From the NCBI RefSeq assembly GCF_016624945.1, contig NZ_JACVUI010000002.1, positions 248,001 to 312,000 of the forward strand: DNA of 64,000 nucleotides, in the 5' to 3' direction. Of the stretch, positions 7,756-18,582 are shown piece after piece. The notes below the pieces were generated by a model. The model was not told the origin of the DNA and did no database searches. It saw only the letters and a program-made list of their open reading frames with translations. The number at the start of each line of letters is the position of its first letter. The stretch's first letter is position 1. The position numbers and the translations under genes are program-made. This DNA is from Acinetobacter sp. S54. GTDB taxonomy: Bacteria; Pseudomonadota; Gammaproteobacteria; Pseudomonadales; Moraxellaceae.

Positions 7756-9090
7756 ATGAATCATTACCAGCCATTTTGGCTAAAGTATCTTGCCATTTCT
7801 GGATTAAGTCTTGCAGTAATTATTGCGAGTCTAGATACTGCGATTACAAATACAGCACTTCCCTATATTGGCAAAGAGCTGAACAGCTCTTTCGTTCAGT
7901 CCATCTGGGTAATAAATAGCTATCAACTTGTAATGGCAGCCTTGATGTTACCGCTTACTGTCCTTTCAGATCGAATTGGCTATAAAAAAGTCTTTTTATC
8001 TGGTTTATGCATTTTTATCGTTGCTTCATTTCTTTGTGGTTATGCGCACTCAATTCATGAATTAATTTTTGCCCGAGCTTTACAAGGACTTGGAGCAGCC
8101 AGCATTCTCGGAACAAATATTGCTTTGGTTCGGTTACTTTACACTCCAAAAGAATTAGGGTTTGGTCTAGGGATTAATGCTTTTATTATTGCGCTTGGTT
8201 TAGCAGGAGGCCCCGTTACTGCATCCATTATTTTGTCAAAAATGAGTTGGCACTGGTTATTTCTGGTCAATATTCCCATCGGAATATGCGCATTAATTTT
8301 TTCATTATTTCTACCTAATCATAAAAATAACGTCAATACACCTTTTAATTATGTTTCAGCTATTTTCACTATTATTATGTTTTCTTGCATCATTTATGCA
8401 TTAGGTGAATATGCGGTTACGATTTCTCTTTCATGGGTTTTACTCTTTTTATTTATAGGCATTATAAGCGCTATTTTTCTATTTATTCGGGACTCTAAAC
8501 ATAATCAGCCCATTTTTCCATTTGACCTATTCCAGAATTCAATATTTTCACTTTCGATCTTCACAGGATTTTCTGCATTTGTTACTCAAGGACTAATGTT
8601 TATTGCCTTACCCTATATTTTATTTAAATATGGTCTTTCAGCCCTATATATCGGTTTTTTAATTGCACCCTGGCCGATCATGGGGGCTGTGGTCGCGCCG
8701 TTGGCAGGTTTATTGACTAATCACTTTTCAGCTGCACATCTTGGAAATATAGGGTTATTGTTACTAGGAAGTAGCATCGCTGTGCTGGCCTCTTTTAATG
8801 GTGAATTACCTATTTGGGCATTTGTTATCATCATGATGATGTGTGGTTTAGGTTTTGGATTATTTTTAACGCCAAATCAACGACTACTACTCTCAAGTGC
8901 ACCTTTGGCACGAAGTGGTGTCGCTGGTGGCATGCTTAATGTTGCGAGAATCTCTGGTCAAGCATTGGGCGCTACTCTGGTTGCTTTTAGCCTTCATTTA
9001 AGTAATAGTCCCATAGCCAGCATGCTTTGGATAGGTGCTATGTTTGCTTTTATTGCCACGTTAAGTAGCATTTTCCGAAGTATAAGATAG
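7756..9090 (+). CDS. MFS drug-efflux-type transporter (DHA2-like)
   Basis: This is a major facilitator superfamily permease of about 444 residues with many hydrophobic segments. The first helix carries the SLDTAITNTALPYIG motif typical of the EmrB/QacA drug:H+ antiporters, followed by the loop 2-3 motif LSDRIGYKKV and the antiporter motif LGLAGGPVTASIIL in helix 5. I place the start at 7756, preceded by GCGGA, rather than at a TTG at 7735. Substrate unknown; the divergent LysR gene suggests induction by the exported compound. Confidence 0.87.
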   Translation: MNHYQPFWLKYLAISGLSLAVIIASLDTAITNTALPYIGKELNSSFVQSIWVINSYQLVMAALMLPLTVLSDRIGYKKVFLSGLCIFIVASFLCGYAHSIHELIFARALQGLGAASILGTNIALVRLLYTPKELGFGLGINAFIIALGLAGGPVTASIILSKMSWHWLFLVNIPIGICALIFSLFLPNHKNNVNTPFNYVSAIFTIIMFSCIIYALGEYAVTISLSWVLLFLFIGIISAIFLFIRDSKHNQPIFPFDLFQNSIFSLSIFTGFSAFVTQGLMFIALPYILFKYGLSALYIGFLIAPWPIMGAVVAPLAGLLTNHFSAAHLGNIGLLLLGSSIAVLASFNGELPIWAFVIIMMMCGLGFGLFLTPNQRLLLSSAPLARSGVAGGMLNVARISGQALGATLVAFSLHLSNSPIASMLWIGAMFAFIATLSSIFRSIR

Positions 9091-9232
9091 TATTCAATTT
9101 CAACCATCGCATGTTTTGAAAGTTGAATATTGTCAGCATTTTTTGAGTTAATAAAAACTCAATCTTGCTCTAAGTCATAGCCAAAAAGCCTCAAATTTTG
9201 TATCATACTGCTTTTAAATCAGGGTGCTTTTT

Positions 9233-9718
9233 ATGACCGCTTGGACACCGCATATTACCGTTGCCACAGTTGTTGAAAAAGATCGTCGTTTTCTGTTTGT
9301 AGAAGAACATACCGAAGGCGTGACCCACACTGTATTTAATCAGCCCGCGGGTCATGTTGAATGTGGTGAAACCCTAATCGAAGCAGCTATTCGTGAAACA
9401 CTAGAAGAAACAGGTCATAGCGTTGAAATTGATGCTCTGCTTGGCATTTATACCTATACCCCGCCAATGTTTCCAGATCGGACTTATTACCGTTTTTGCT
9501 TTTTAGCCCATAGTATAAAGGCAGATCTAAATGCCACTTTAGATACTGGCATTATCCGTGCTGTCTGGATGAACCTGAATGAATTACAGGAAACAGCACG
9601 TGCTCGCAGTCCGTTAGTTACCAAAGCCATTCAAGATGCACTAAGCGGACAACGTTATCCTTTATCGCTTATTTATGAGCACCACTCTCCTTCTTTTAAT
9701 TCAAATCTGGATGCTTAG
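9233..9718 (+). CDS. nudJ: Nudix phosphatase NudJ
   Basis: This 161-residue Nudix hydrolase has a Nudix box beginning at G40 and running through the REXXEEXG core at about residues 54-61 (RETLEETG). NudJ removes phosphate from nucleoside di- and triphosphates and thiamine pyrimidine pyrophosphate. The start at 9233 follows an AGGG site; a GTG at 9224 would add three residues. The order nudJ, mnmA, hflD, purB is the same as in E. coli, which makes the assignment strong. The stop lies 4 bases before the mnmA start, so the two are translationally close. Confidence 0.92.
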   Translation: MTAWTPHITVATVVEKDRRFLFVEEHTEGVTHTVFNQPAGHVECGETLIEAAIRETLEETGHSVEIDALLGIYTYTPPMFPDRTYYRFCFLAHSIKADLNATLDTGIIRAVWMNLNELQETARARSPLVTKAIQDALSGQRYPLSLIYEHHSPSFNSNLDA

Positions 9719-9722
9719 TCCT

Positions 9723-10856
9723 ATGCAACAACGCGTCATCGTCGGGATGTCTGGTGGAGTTGATTCATCAGTTTCTGCTGCACTTTTACTTCAACAAGGA
9801 TATCAGGTTGAAGGTCTTTTCATGAAAAACTGGGAAGAAGATGACGGAACAGAATACTGTACAGCGCTTGAAGATCTGGCCGATGCCCAAGCGGTCGCCG
9901 ACAAAATTGGAATCAAACTTCATACAGCAAACTTTGCCATGGAATATTGGGATCGAGTGTTTGAACATTTTCTTGCTGAATACGCAGCTGGGCGTACTCC
10001 AAATCCAGATATTTTGTGCAATAAAGAAATTAAATTTCGGGCATTTTTAGATCATGCCATGACTTTGGGCGCTGATTTTATTGCGACAGGCCACTATGCG
10101 CGTCGTGGTGCAAGTACACAAAACTCTAAAGGCGAAACATACGCACCACTACTTCGTGGTGTCGACAACAATAAAGATCAAACCTATTTCCTACATGCGG
10201 TACATGGTCGGGAAATTAATAAAACTTTATTTCCTGTCGGTGAAATTGAAAAACCAGAAGTCCGGAAAATCGCTGAACAACTTGATCTAGCAACAGCTAA
10301 GAAAAAAGATTCGACAGGTATTTGTTTTATTGGTGAACGTCGTTTCAATGATTTTCTTAAACAATATTTACCTGCACAACCTGGAAAAATTGTACTGGAT
10401 AATGGTAAAGAAGTTGGTGAACACCACGGCTTAATGTACTATACGCTGGGTCAACGCGGTGGTATTGGCTTAGGTGGCCTCAAAAATGCACCTGAAGGTG
10501 CATGGTTTGTACTCCATAAAGATATTGCCAATAATCGACTTGTGATTGGTCAGGGACATGAACACCCACTCATGCAAAGCACACAACTTTGGAGTGAAAA
10601 TATTGATTGGGTTGCAGGTGAGCAGGAAATCCCAAATGCAGGTTTCCGATGCACAGCAAAAACTCGTTATCGTCAACCTGATCAAGCGTGTACAATTTAC
10701 CGTGATGAAAACACTGAAAATGGTATTTGTGTTGAATTTGATCAGCCACAACGTGCGGTCACTCCGGGACAAAGCGTCGTATTTTACGCCGATGAAGTTT
10801 GTTTAGGTGGTGGTGTAATCTTAACCACGAATGCACCGAAACCCGATTTTATTTAA
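9723..10856 (+). CDS. mnmA: tRNA-specific 2-thiouridylase MnmA
   Basis: MnmA installs sulfur at C2 of the wobble uridine of tRNA-Lys, -Glu and -Gln using an ATP-activated intermediate and sulfur relayed from a cysteine desulfurase. The PP-loop SGGVDS is at residues 10-15. The catalytic cysteines sit in [12 protein letters not shown] and in [10 protein letters not shown]. The start at 9723 gives [12 protein letters not shown] and a 377-residue protein of normal length; in-frame starts at 9675 and 9711 overlap nudJ. It is in the nudJ-mnmA-hflD-purB cluster. Confidence 0.96.
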   Translation: MQQRVIVGMSGGVDSSVSAALLLQQGYQVEGLFMKNWEEDDGTEYCTALEDLADAQAVADKIGIKLHTANFAMEYWDRVFEHFLAEYAAGRTPNPDILCNKEIKFRAFLDHAMTLGADFIATGHYARRGASTQNSKGETYAPLLRGVDNNKDQTYFLHAVHGREINKTLFPVGEIEKPEVRKIAEQLDLATAKKKDSTGICFIGERRFNDFLKQYLPAQPGKIVLDNGKEVGEHHGLMYYTLGQRGGIGLGGLKNAPEGAWFVLHKDIANNRLVIGQGHEHPLMQSTQLWSENIDWVAGEQEIPNAGFRCTAKTRYRQPDQACTIYRDENTENGICVEFDQPQRAVTPGQSVVFYADEVCLGGGVILTTNAPKPDFI

Positions 10857-10880
10857 AGTATATTTAAAGGAATCTTAGGC

Positions 10881-11618
10881 ATGGTTGATACCCCTTTTCA
10901 ACAGCCTCAAGCACTGAATGTACGTCAAAACCGTGCGTTAGCTCTTGCGGGCGTTTTTCAGGCCGCACAACTAACGCATATGACTGCAATGACAGGCCAA
11001 CAAAGTATCGGTGAAAGTGGCAACTTTTACTTTGAACAATTAATCAAAGCTTGTCTAAATATACGTCCGACGATGAATTCCAGTATGCAAACATTGGATT
11101 TCTTTAATCAGCTTGCAGATATTTCATTGGGCTTAAAAACGCTGGAAAGTAGTATTACCCAGCCTTTTAGTAGCGCGCCTAAATCCCGCCTGCCTAAACT
11201 TTCAAATGCCAAGCTGCCCATGACTTATGCAATGGCGCTACTGCAACTTGAAAAGAAAGTTTATAGAAATCCAGAATATGTTGAAATTATTGAAAAATCG
11301 CAGCAAAAAATACTAAAACAACTGTCATTTTTTGATAACAACTATTTACATCCAAGTATTATTGCCAATCTTGCCCAAACCTATGTCGAAACAGCGGGTC
11401 AAATTAATCCGCGTATTATGGTTCGTGGTAATGCCGAAGCATTTAAAGATAGTCATCATACCAACCGTATCCGCGCCTGTCTGTTTACTGGACTGCAAAT
11501 GGCACATTTATGGCGCCAACTGGGGGGTAGCTCATGGAATATGATTTTTAGCAAACGTAAATTGCTTCAAGACATTCAAACTCTCGCTCGTTTACAGTAT
11601 CAAATGGTGGAACTTTGA
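10881..11618 (+). CDS. hflD: High frequency lysogenization protein HflD homologue
   Basis: This 245-residue helical protein matches HflD (YcfC), a peripheral inner-membrane protein that in E. coli binds phage lambda CII. Its normal host role is not settled. Recognition rests on the N-terminal block [19 protein letters not shown], the internal [23 protein letters not shown] (split motif near residues 180-205) and its place between mnmA and purB. It starts 24 bases after mnmA and is probably cotranscribed. Confidence 0.92.
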   Translation: MVDTPFQQPQALNVRQNRALALAGVFQAAQLTHMTAMTGQQSIGESGNFYFEQLIKACLNIRPTMNSSMQTLDFFNQLADISLGLKTLESSITQPFSSAPKSRLPKLSNAKLPMTYAMALLQLEKKVYRNPEYVEIIEKSQQKILKQLSFFDNNYLHPSIIANLAQTYVETAGQINPRIMVRGNAEAFKDSHHTNRIRACLFTGLQMAHLWRQLGGSSWNMIFSKRKLLQDIQTLARLQYQMVEL

Positions 11619-11659
11619 TACGATAACGGGTTTCGTTTTATATTCATTCCAAAATTTAA

Positions 11660-13057
<1,398 letters not shown>

Positions 13058-13075
13058 ATAATATTAATTAAAGTG

Positions 13076-13108
13076 AAGCGGAATCATTTTGAATGATTCC
13101 GCTTTTTT
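13076..13108 (+). terminator. Terminator after purB
   Basis: A perfect 13-bp stem (AAGCGGAATCATT / AATGATTCCGCTT) with a 3-nt loop is followed by a T run. It is a textbook intrinsic terminator. Confidence 0.93.
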
Positions 13109-13127
13109 AATGCGTACTATTAAAAGA

Positions 13128-15101
13128 TTAGTTTCGAGTTACGATGGGAAATATACCATTTGCTTTATCAAACAAAGAAAAAAACTTTCTTAAACTCATG
13201 CGGCTTCCTTGTATTTGAGTATCTTTAGAAAACATAAGATCTAGTGCGCCACTCTGCCCTGTCATCATATTCAAAAAGAAGGGTTTGGTCAGCGTGAGAG
13301 TTACAGCAGCATCTGTTGTAGGTTGCTTAACTTCCTTAAAGTTCATAACCGCATTATTGACTTTAATTTCATATATTTGATTTAAATCAGAGAAAACTAA
13401 ATTTAATGTCAAATTTACATTTTCAGCACGATTTGCATTTAAGCTAGCTGCCATCGACTCCAAAAAACGCTCAACTGGCGTATGTTGCAACATATCCAAT
13501 AATATAACCGGCGTCACTCCTGTTTTTGGAGTACCATTTTTTAGTTCCTGAGCGCCTGTTAAATAGAAATTTCGCCATGTAGATGCTTCTGACATATAGC
13601 CCAATTGACTAAATGTTTTGATCTGCAAGTCCTTAGCCTGCTGATTATTTGGATTCGCATATATAACATGTTTTAGCAGTTCAGCCCCCCAACGATAATT
13701 ACCTTGATCATATGCTTGTTGTGCCGTTGCAATCATCTTAGCTTCGCCACCCGCCAAATCCACATAGCCTTGTGCAGCTTGCTTAACGGGTAAATTATCC
13801 AGATTTGCTGGGTTAGCATCAAACCAGCCCATGTAGTATTGATACACTGCTCGTGCATTATGTTTAACCGTTCCATAATAACCGTGCACATTTAAATACT
13901 GATCGAGTTGATGTGGTAATTTAATATTGTCGGATATTTCACTTCCAGTCATACCCGCATTAATCATACGTACAGTTTGATCATGGATGTATTTGTAACT
14001 ATCTCGCTGTACAGTAATAAATTGTTTGATATTATCATTTCCCCAAACAGGCCAATGATGCTGGGCAAAGAATACATCTGCGTCTTTTGCATGATCAAGT
14101 GCTTGATCGAGATAGCTCACCCATTTTAATGTATCCCGAACTTTTGCCCCTCTTAAAGTATACAAATTATGCAAAGTATGTGAGAGGATTTCAGCGCCAC
14201 CATAGGCTTTTTGCTGCGGTAAATAAAACGTTAATTCTGCTGGTGCTTCAGAATTTGGAACATTATAAAAAATGAAATCAACCCCATCGACAGTCATCGG
14301 TTGACGTGGCTGAGTGATCAATACAGTTGGTTCAAGAATACCAATATGACCAAATGACACAGCTTTTCCTAAACCATTATCAACTAGACCCATTTCATTT
14401 CGAGGAAGTGAACGACCATACATATAGTTTGCGCGGCGCCCCATTGCAGGGCCAACCATTAAATTCTCACTGGTTGCTTCTTCCATAAAACCCACAGGTG
14501 CAATCACAGGAATGTTTTTTGATTTAACCTCTTGTTCAGATAAAACACCGAGCGCTCCACCAAAATGATCAACATGACTATGAGTAAATATAATGGCAGA
14601 TACTGGCTGATTACCCAAATATTGACGAGCAAACTGCATAGCTGCAGTTGCTGTTTCTTTAGAAGTCAACGTATCCACCACAATCCAGCCTGTTTTCCCC
14701 TGAATTAATGTAATATTGGCTAAATCAAAACCACGAAGCTGCCAAATTCCATCACTGACTTTAAATAACCCAATTTGGTTATTTAAAATTGCCTGCTTCC
14801 ATAAACTTGGGTTAACTGTATCTGGTGCATTTCCTTGCACAAAATCAAAACTGTCAAAATCCCAGACAATATTCCCCTGATCATCACTAATTTTTCCCGA
14901 AGGTTTGGCAATAAATCCTTTCATTGCATTTTTTATTTCTTGGGTATTATTTAAATCATAGGCTTGTGTGAAGTTTTTCTGATAATTCAGAGTAGTCTGT
15001 TCAACAGGAATACTGCCGGAGAAAGATACAGGTGCATACATAGAAAATAAAATCGAAATCACTAACGATTTATGATTTAAATTAAAATTTTTTATTTGCA
15101 T
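13128..15101 (-). CDS. Exported alkylsulfatase, metallo-beta-lactamase fold (SdsA-like)
   Basis: This 657-residue protein has a signal peptide (to about residue 29) and the class III alkylsulfatase layout. A metallo-beta-lactamase domain carries the zinc motif HSHVDH at residues 174-179. It is followed by a helical dimerisation domain and a C-terminal SCP2-like domain thought to recruit hydrophobic substrates. Relatives hydrolyse primary alkyl sulfates such as dodecyl sulfate to sulfate and fatty alcohol. It is divergent from a TetR gene with a very long palindrome between them, which suggests substrate-inducible repression. Physiological substrate not determined. Confidence 0.9.
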   Translation of the reverse strand: MQIKNFNLNHKSLVISILFSMYAPVSFSGSIPVEQTTLNYQKNFTQAYDLNNTQEIKNAMKGFIAKPSGKISDDQGNIVWDFDSFDFVQGNAPDTVNPSLWKQAILNNQIGLFKVSDGIWQLRGFDLANITLIQGKTGWIVVDTLTSKETATAAMQFARQYLGNQPVSAIIFTHSHVDHFGGALGVLSEQEVKSKNIPVIAPVGFMEEATSENLMVGPAMGRRANYMYGRSLPRNEMGLVDNGLGKAVSFGHIGILEPTVLITQPRQPMTVDGVDFIFYNVPNSEAPAELTFYLPQQKAYGGAEILSHTLHNLYTLRGAKVRDTLKWVSYLDQALDHAKDADVFFAQHHWPVWGNDNIKQFITVQRDSYKYIHDQTVRMINAGMTGSEISDNIKLPHQLDQYLNVHGYYGTVKHNARAVYQYYMGWFDANPANLDNLPVKQAAQGYVDLAGGEAKMIATAQQAYDQGNYRWGAELLKHVIYANPNNQQAKDLQIKTFSQLGYMSEASTWRNFYLTGAQELKNGTPKTGVTPVILLDMLQHTPVERFLESMAASLNANRAENVNLTLNLVFSDLNQIYEIKVNNAVMNFKEVKQPTTDAAVTLTLTKPFFLNMMTGQSGALDLMFSKDTQIQGSRMSLRKFFSLFDKANGIFPIVTRN

Positions 15102-15247
15102 TTATTTTTCATCCGTTGAATTTAAGTACATCTATATATTTAAGACAAGCATCCTCACAATTAAAAAATAATTTTTTAACACTTATGTGATGATTATCAA
15201 AATAAAAAAATCATTAAAATTTTGGCTTTGAATCCAAGTCATTCTGA

Positions 15248-15291
15248 TCTGTTGACAACATTAATCCAATTAGATTAATGTTGTCAACAGA
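15248..15291. promoter_or_regulatory. Long palindromic operator between alkylsulfatase and TetR genes
   Basis: Two perfect 19-bp arms (15248-15266 and 15273-15291) flank a 6-bp centre. Each arm holds two smaller palindromes, GTTGACAAC and ATTAAT. Each arm also supplies a TTGACA -35 box, with an ATTAAT-like -10 box 16 bp away in the opposite arm, on both strands. The operator and both promoters therefore appear to be the same DNA. Binding by the adjacent TetR protein is inferred. Confidence 0.8.
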
Positions 15292-15316
15292 CTTTAGATC
15301 TGAAGTGTAATCAGAA

Positions 15317-15934
15317 ATGCAACATAGCGAAACCCAACTAAAACTGATGGAAGCGGCCATTCTTCTCTTTTCACAGAATGATGCAACTCGTCTTTCCGTT
15401 CAACAAATCAATGATTTAGCAGGAGTTTCAAATAAATCTGCATTGTATTATCACTTTAAATCTAAATGGGGACTGTTAGAAGCAGCATTGAGCTATGTAT
15501 TGACACCCTATGCCAAACAAAGCTTAGAGGAACTTAATAAAATTTCAGAAGACCATATTGAACCTAACAGCATTGTAAAAGCTATGTACAGGCCAATGGT
15601 GGATATTTTATTGCAGGACAACGGGCTTCAATATCTCAAGTTTTTTTCTCGAATGATTAGTACTGGAGAAGAAGGACGGAAAATGATTGCAAAAGAATTA
15701 TCACCTATTGCAAAAAAGGCAACTCAACTTCTGTCTCAGGCATTTCCGGAAGCCAGTAAAGATGCCATTGATTTAAAAGTCTTATTTACTTTTAACATTA
15801 TTTTAAATGTCATTAGTGATGTAGGACTAGAGCAATATTGGGCTACAGATATTAAAGATCGTAAATTAATATCAAAATACCTGATTGATTATATTGAAGG
15901 AGGAATCACATTTAAAATAGATTCACAGTATTAA
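15317..15934 (+). CDS. TetR-family regulator, probable repressor of the alkylsulfatase
   Basis: This 205-residue protein has an N-terminal TetR helix-turn-helix (LSVQQINDLAGVSNKSALYYHFKSKWGLLEAAL, described in parts at residues 25-55) and a divergent C-terminal ligand domain. It starts 26 bp from the edge of the 44-bp palindrome and is divergent from the alkylsulfatase, the classic layout for a self-regulating TetR repressor. The following lipoprotein gene is on the same strand 95 bp later. Ligand unknown; an alkyl sulfate or its alcohol or acid product is the natural guess. Confidence 0.88.
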   Translation: MQHSETQLKLMEAAILLFSQNDATRLSVQQINDLAGVSNKSALYYHFKSKWGLLEAALSYVLTPYAKQSLEELNKISEDHIEPNSIVKAMYRPMVDILLQDNGLQYLKFFSRMISTGEEGRKMIAKELSPIAKKATQLLSQAFPEASKDAIDLKVLFTFNIILNVISDVGLEQYWATDIKDRKLISKYLIDYIEGGITFKIDSQY

Positions 15935-16029
15935 AAAGCCAAACTATTTTAATTTTATTTATAAGCGCCTTTATAGAATATATAAAATTATTCAGGTACT
16001 GATTAAAGTATAGAGAATGGATTCAAAAT

Positions 16030-17397
16030 ATGAAAATTTTAAATCGTACTTTAGTGATAGCACTTTCAAGTACATGCTTCCTCACGGCTTGTCACGATGA
16101 CGATGATAATGAGGTGGTACAAATCACTCCACCACCAGCGTTAACTGACTGTATGTGGCATGATGGAGTAACCAGTAAATCGCATACTGGCGAAGATGCA
16201 ATGAATTTTGCCTATCCTGATACCAATGTAAATTATTACACTAGCCAATTTAGTATTCCAGACGGTGCAAGAGTATTTGTCGATGGTGACTTCCCCTATT
16301 CTCGCCATATGTCTTTGGTAAGCTATGAATCAAATGGAACGCGTGTCAATTCACTATTAGATGCGGAGATTCAGCCAAATACTGGAGTTACCAACCCATT
16401 CGTGGTTGGCAATAAGCGCTTAGAAAAAGAACGTGGCTATTCAACAGAAATTAAAATTGGAAATTTACCCGCAAAGCCTGAGAAAAATACATTATATGCA
16501 CCCCCAACAAATGATAATTCTTTAGTCATTTGGTATCGCGTTTATGTTCCAAATGAAGGTTACGATAATAAAGGTGGCGTCGAGTTTCCACATTTTAGAG
16601 TAGTCACTAAAGAAGGAAAGGAAATTAAAGGTCAAGAGGTCTGTCAGTTCCTAAATGTTAAAGATAAACCTGTCCAAAATTATAATGCTTTTTCAGGGGA
16701 CATCGTCCAAAAAGCATTTTCTAGACAATTATACCCTGGCTTCCCAGCACAACTAATCCCAACATGGTATGCTGCGCGTAATGGAACAGCCAATGCCCAA
16801 TGTGCTTATAAGATTGGTATAGAAAAATGTGAAGGATTAACTCCTGAACGTAAACTCAATTTTTGGGCAACTCCCGACAATGAATATGTATTCGCTACCA
16901 CTAGTCGAAGAATAGGCAAGGTACTGCTATTAAATGGTAAATTACCAAAAATTGCTTCAACTCAAAATAACGAAGCCATTCTAGGGGCAGGTGATCTTCG
17001 CTATATGTCGATTTGTACCAACGAAATTACATCTACAGCGACCAATTATTGCTTATATGATGGTGATCTAAGTAAAAATCTGGATGCTGAAGGTAAATAT
17101 AAAATCATTGTTTCTTTGCCTGAAGATCGACCAAAAAATGCAACTGAAGAGTGTGGTTATAAGTTCTTAGCATTATCTCCACGCGGCAGTGGTCTCAAGA
17201 GTCCAGTGGGTGAGGATTATGGTCATGAAGACTTTGGGTTGTTAATTATGAGAAATTTACTGCCATATCCAGGCTTTAATCAAGCAGTTCAAAATACTGT
17301 GACTTGGGGTGATGAAAAGTCAATTATGGGTGATTATCTACCAACGATTCAGTATTTAGATCAAAATACTATCGATAATCTAGAATGTAAGCGTTAA
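16030..17397 (+). CDS. Lipoprotein of unknown function next to the alkylsulfatase locus
   Basis: This 455-residue protein begins with a lipoprotein signal (TCFLTAC, Cys at residue 21). An acidic, proline-containing spacer (HDDDDNE, TPPPA) suited to reach away from the membrane follows. The remaining 420 residues are soluble, with six or more cysteines (for example in LTDCMWHD, GQEVCQF, NAQCAYKIGIEKCEG, MSICTNE and NLECKR) that could form disulfides. I do not recognise the fold. It lies downstream of the TetR gene on the same strand and ends at a bidirectional terminator, so it may belong to the same regulon as the alkylsulfatase. Confidence 0.75.
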   Translation: MKILNRTLVIALSSTCFLTACHDDDDNEVVQITPPPALTDCMWHDGVTSKSHTGEDAMNFAYPDTNVNYYTSQFSIPDGARVFVDGDFPYSRHMSLVSYESNGTRVNSLLDAEIQPNTGVTNPFVVGNKRLEKERGYSTEIKIGNLPAKPEKNTLYAPPTNDNSLVIWYRVYVPNEGYDNKGGVEFPHFRVVTKEGKEIKGQEVCQFLNVKDKPVQNYNAFSGDIVQKAFSRQLYPGFPAQLIPTWYAARNGTANAQCAYKIGIEKCEGLTPERKLNFWATPDNEYVFATTSRRIGKVLLLNGKLPKIASTQNNEAILGAGDLRYMSICTNEITSTATNYCLYDGDLSKNLDAEGKYKIIVSLPEDRPKNATEECGYKFLALSPRGSGLKSPVGEDYGHEDFGLLIMRNLLPYPGFNQAVQNTVTWGDEKSIMGDYLPTIQYLDQNTIDNLECKR

Positions 17398-17405
17398 CTC
17401 TATAT

Positions 17406-17440
17406 AAAAGCCTACTTCAAATTGAAGTAGGCTTTTATTT
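17406..17440. terminator. Bidirectional terminator between the lipoprotein and sohB
   Basis: A perfect 15-bp inverted repeat (AAAAGCCTACTTCAA / TTGAAGTAGGCTTTT) has T-rich sequence on both sides. It can end transcription of the plus-strand lipoprotein and minus-strand sohB. Confidence 0.9.
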
Positions 17441-17470
17441 TGCTCGTGATTTTATCGATAAATTTTCAAA

Positions 17471-18433
17471 TTAAAGCTTAGGATCACGTATCTGAACCAA
17501 ATGATTATTTGCATTAACCAAGCTTTCAACAACTTTATTCATGACTGCGGGAATCAAATTATCTGCAAGTTGTGCCGCTTGAAGACCCAATTTTTCACCC
17601 AACGTTGGGCGTTTACGTGTAGTAATAACATAGACATCGTGTTGAGGTAATAAACCCAAAAGATATTCATCAGAAGTTTGCAATTTATCGACCAGATTTA
17701 AATCCAGTGCATCCTGACCATACCAGTGTTCACCAGTTGCTACTTTTTCAACATTCAGTTGTGGACGGTATTTCTCTACAAAATGCTTGAAAAGCGCATG
17801 GGTTTGTTGCAACTCTTCTTCAAATTTGGCTTTACCTTCAGGCGTATTTTCGCCAAACATCGTCACTGTACGCTTATATTCCCCTGCCGTATACAATTCA
17901 AAATCAACATTATGTTGCTTGAGCAAACGGTTAAAGTTTGGTACCTGAGCTACAACTCCAATTGATCCCAAAATTGCAAAAGGTGCAGAAATAATTTCAC
18001 TGCCAATGCAGGCCATCATGTAGCCGCCACTCGCAGCAACTTTATCGACGATAATCGTGACATGAAAACCAGCATCGCGTAAACGAACCAGTTGTGCTGC
18101 TGCCAGACCGTAGCCATGTACCATACCGCCTGGACTTTCCAAACGTACCACAACGCGATCTTTTCCGGCTTTAGCAGTAGCAAGAATTAATGTAATTTCT
18201 TCACGTAATTGTTCAACAGCTGATGCCTGAATATCGCCCTTAAAATCAAGCACAAAGATTTTCTGGTTATTTTTTTTACGAACACGAGCTTCTTTTGCTA
18301 TTTGCTGAGTTAATTGTAATAGCTCAAATTTCGACGCCGTGGTTTGTGCAATTTTTTTGCGCTGCTCATTCACACGTGCATTGAGGTGACTAACACGAAT
18401 TTCAGCGGGCAATTTTGGTAAATGAAATAGCAT
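17471..18433 (-). CDS. sohB: S49-family serine protease SohB
   Basis: SohB is a signal-peptide-peptidase-A-type serine protease. The catalytic serine is S135 in AASGGYMMA and the catalytic lysine is K187 in EYKRT, the Ser-Lys dyad of clan SK. The protein is 320 residues. Unlike E. coli SohB, which has an N-terminal membrane segment, this one starts MLFHLPKLPAEIRV with no hydrophobic helix, so the membrane location is unclear. No convincing upstream start is seen. It shares the strand with pstB but a terminator at 18543-18567 separates them. Confidence 0.88.
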   Translation of the reverse strand: MLFHLPKLPAEIRVSHLNARVNEQRKKIAQTTASKFELLQLTQQIAKEARVRKKNNQKIFVLDFKGDIQASAVEQLREEITLILATAKAGKDRVVVRLESPGGMVHGYGLAAAQLVRLRDAGFHVTIIVDKVAASGGYMMACIGSEIISAPFAILGSIGVVAQVPNFNRLLKQHNVDFELYTAGEYKRTVTMFGENTPEGKAKFEEELQQTHALFKHFVEKYRPQLNVEKVATGEHWYGQDALDLNLVDKLQTSDEYLLGLLPQHDVYVITTRKRPTLGEKLGLQAAQLADNLIPAVMNKVVESLVNANNHLVQIRDPKL

Positions 18434-18542
18434 GAGCTGTTTTTTCTCTAGAGTTCCTGATTATGTTCAAAAGATGAGGGCTAAACACCTAAATTTCAAT
18501 ATGACTTTTGAAAACAAGATGATATATGGCTTATTTTTTTCA

Positions 18543-18567
18543 ATAAAAAAGCACCCGAAGGTGCTTT
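18543..18567 (-). terminator. Terminator after pstB
   Basis: AAAGCACC and GGTGCTTT pair around a CGAA loop (TTCG on the transcript). On the minus strand this runs into a T6 tract. It ends the pstSCAB unit before sohB. Confidence 0.9.
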
Positions 18568-18582
18568 AAAACGTACTGAGAA

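Noticed and set aside
9841..10290. Two plus-strand frames inside mnmA
   Set aside because: They are alternate frames of a clearly conserved gene with no independent start signals.
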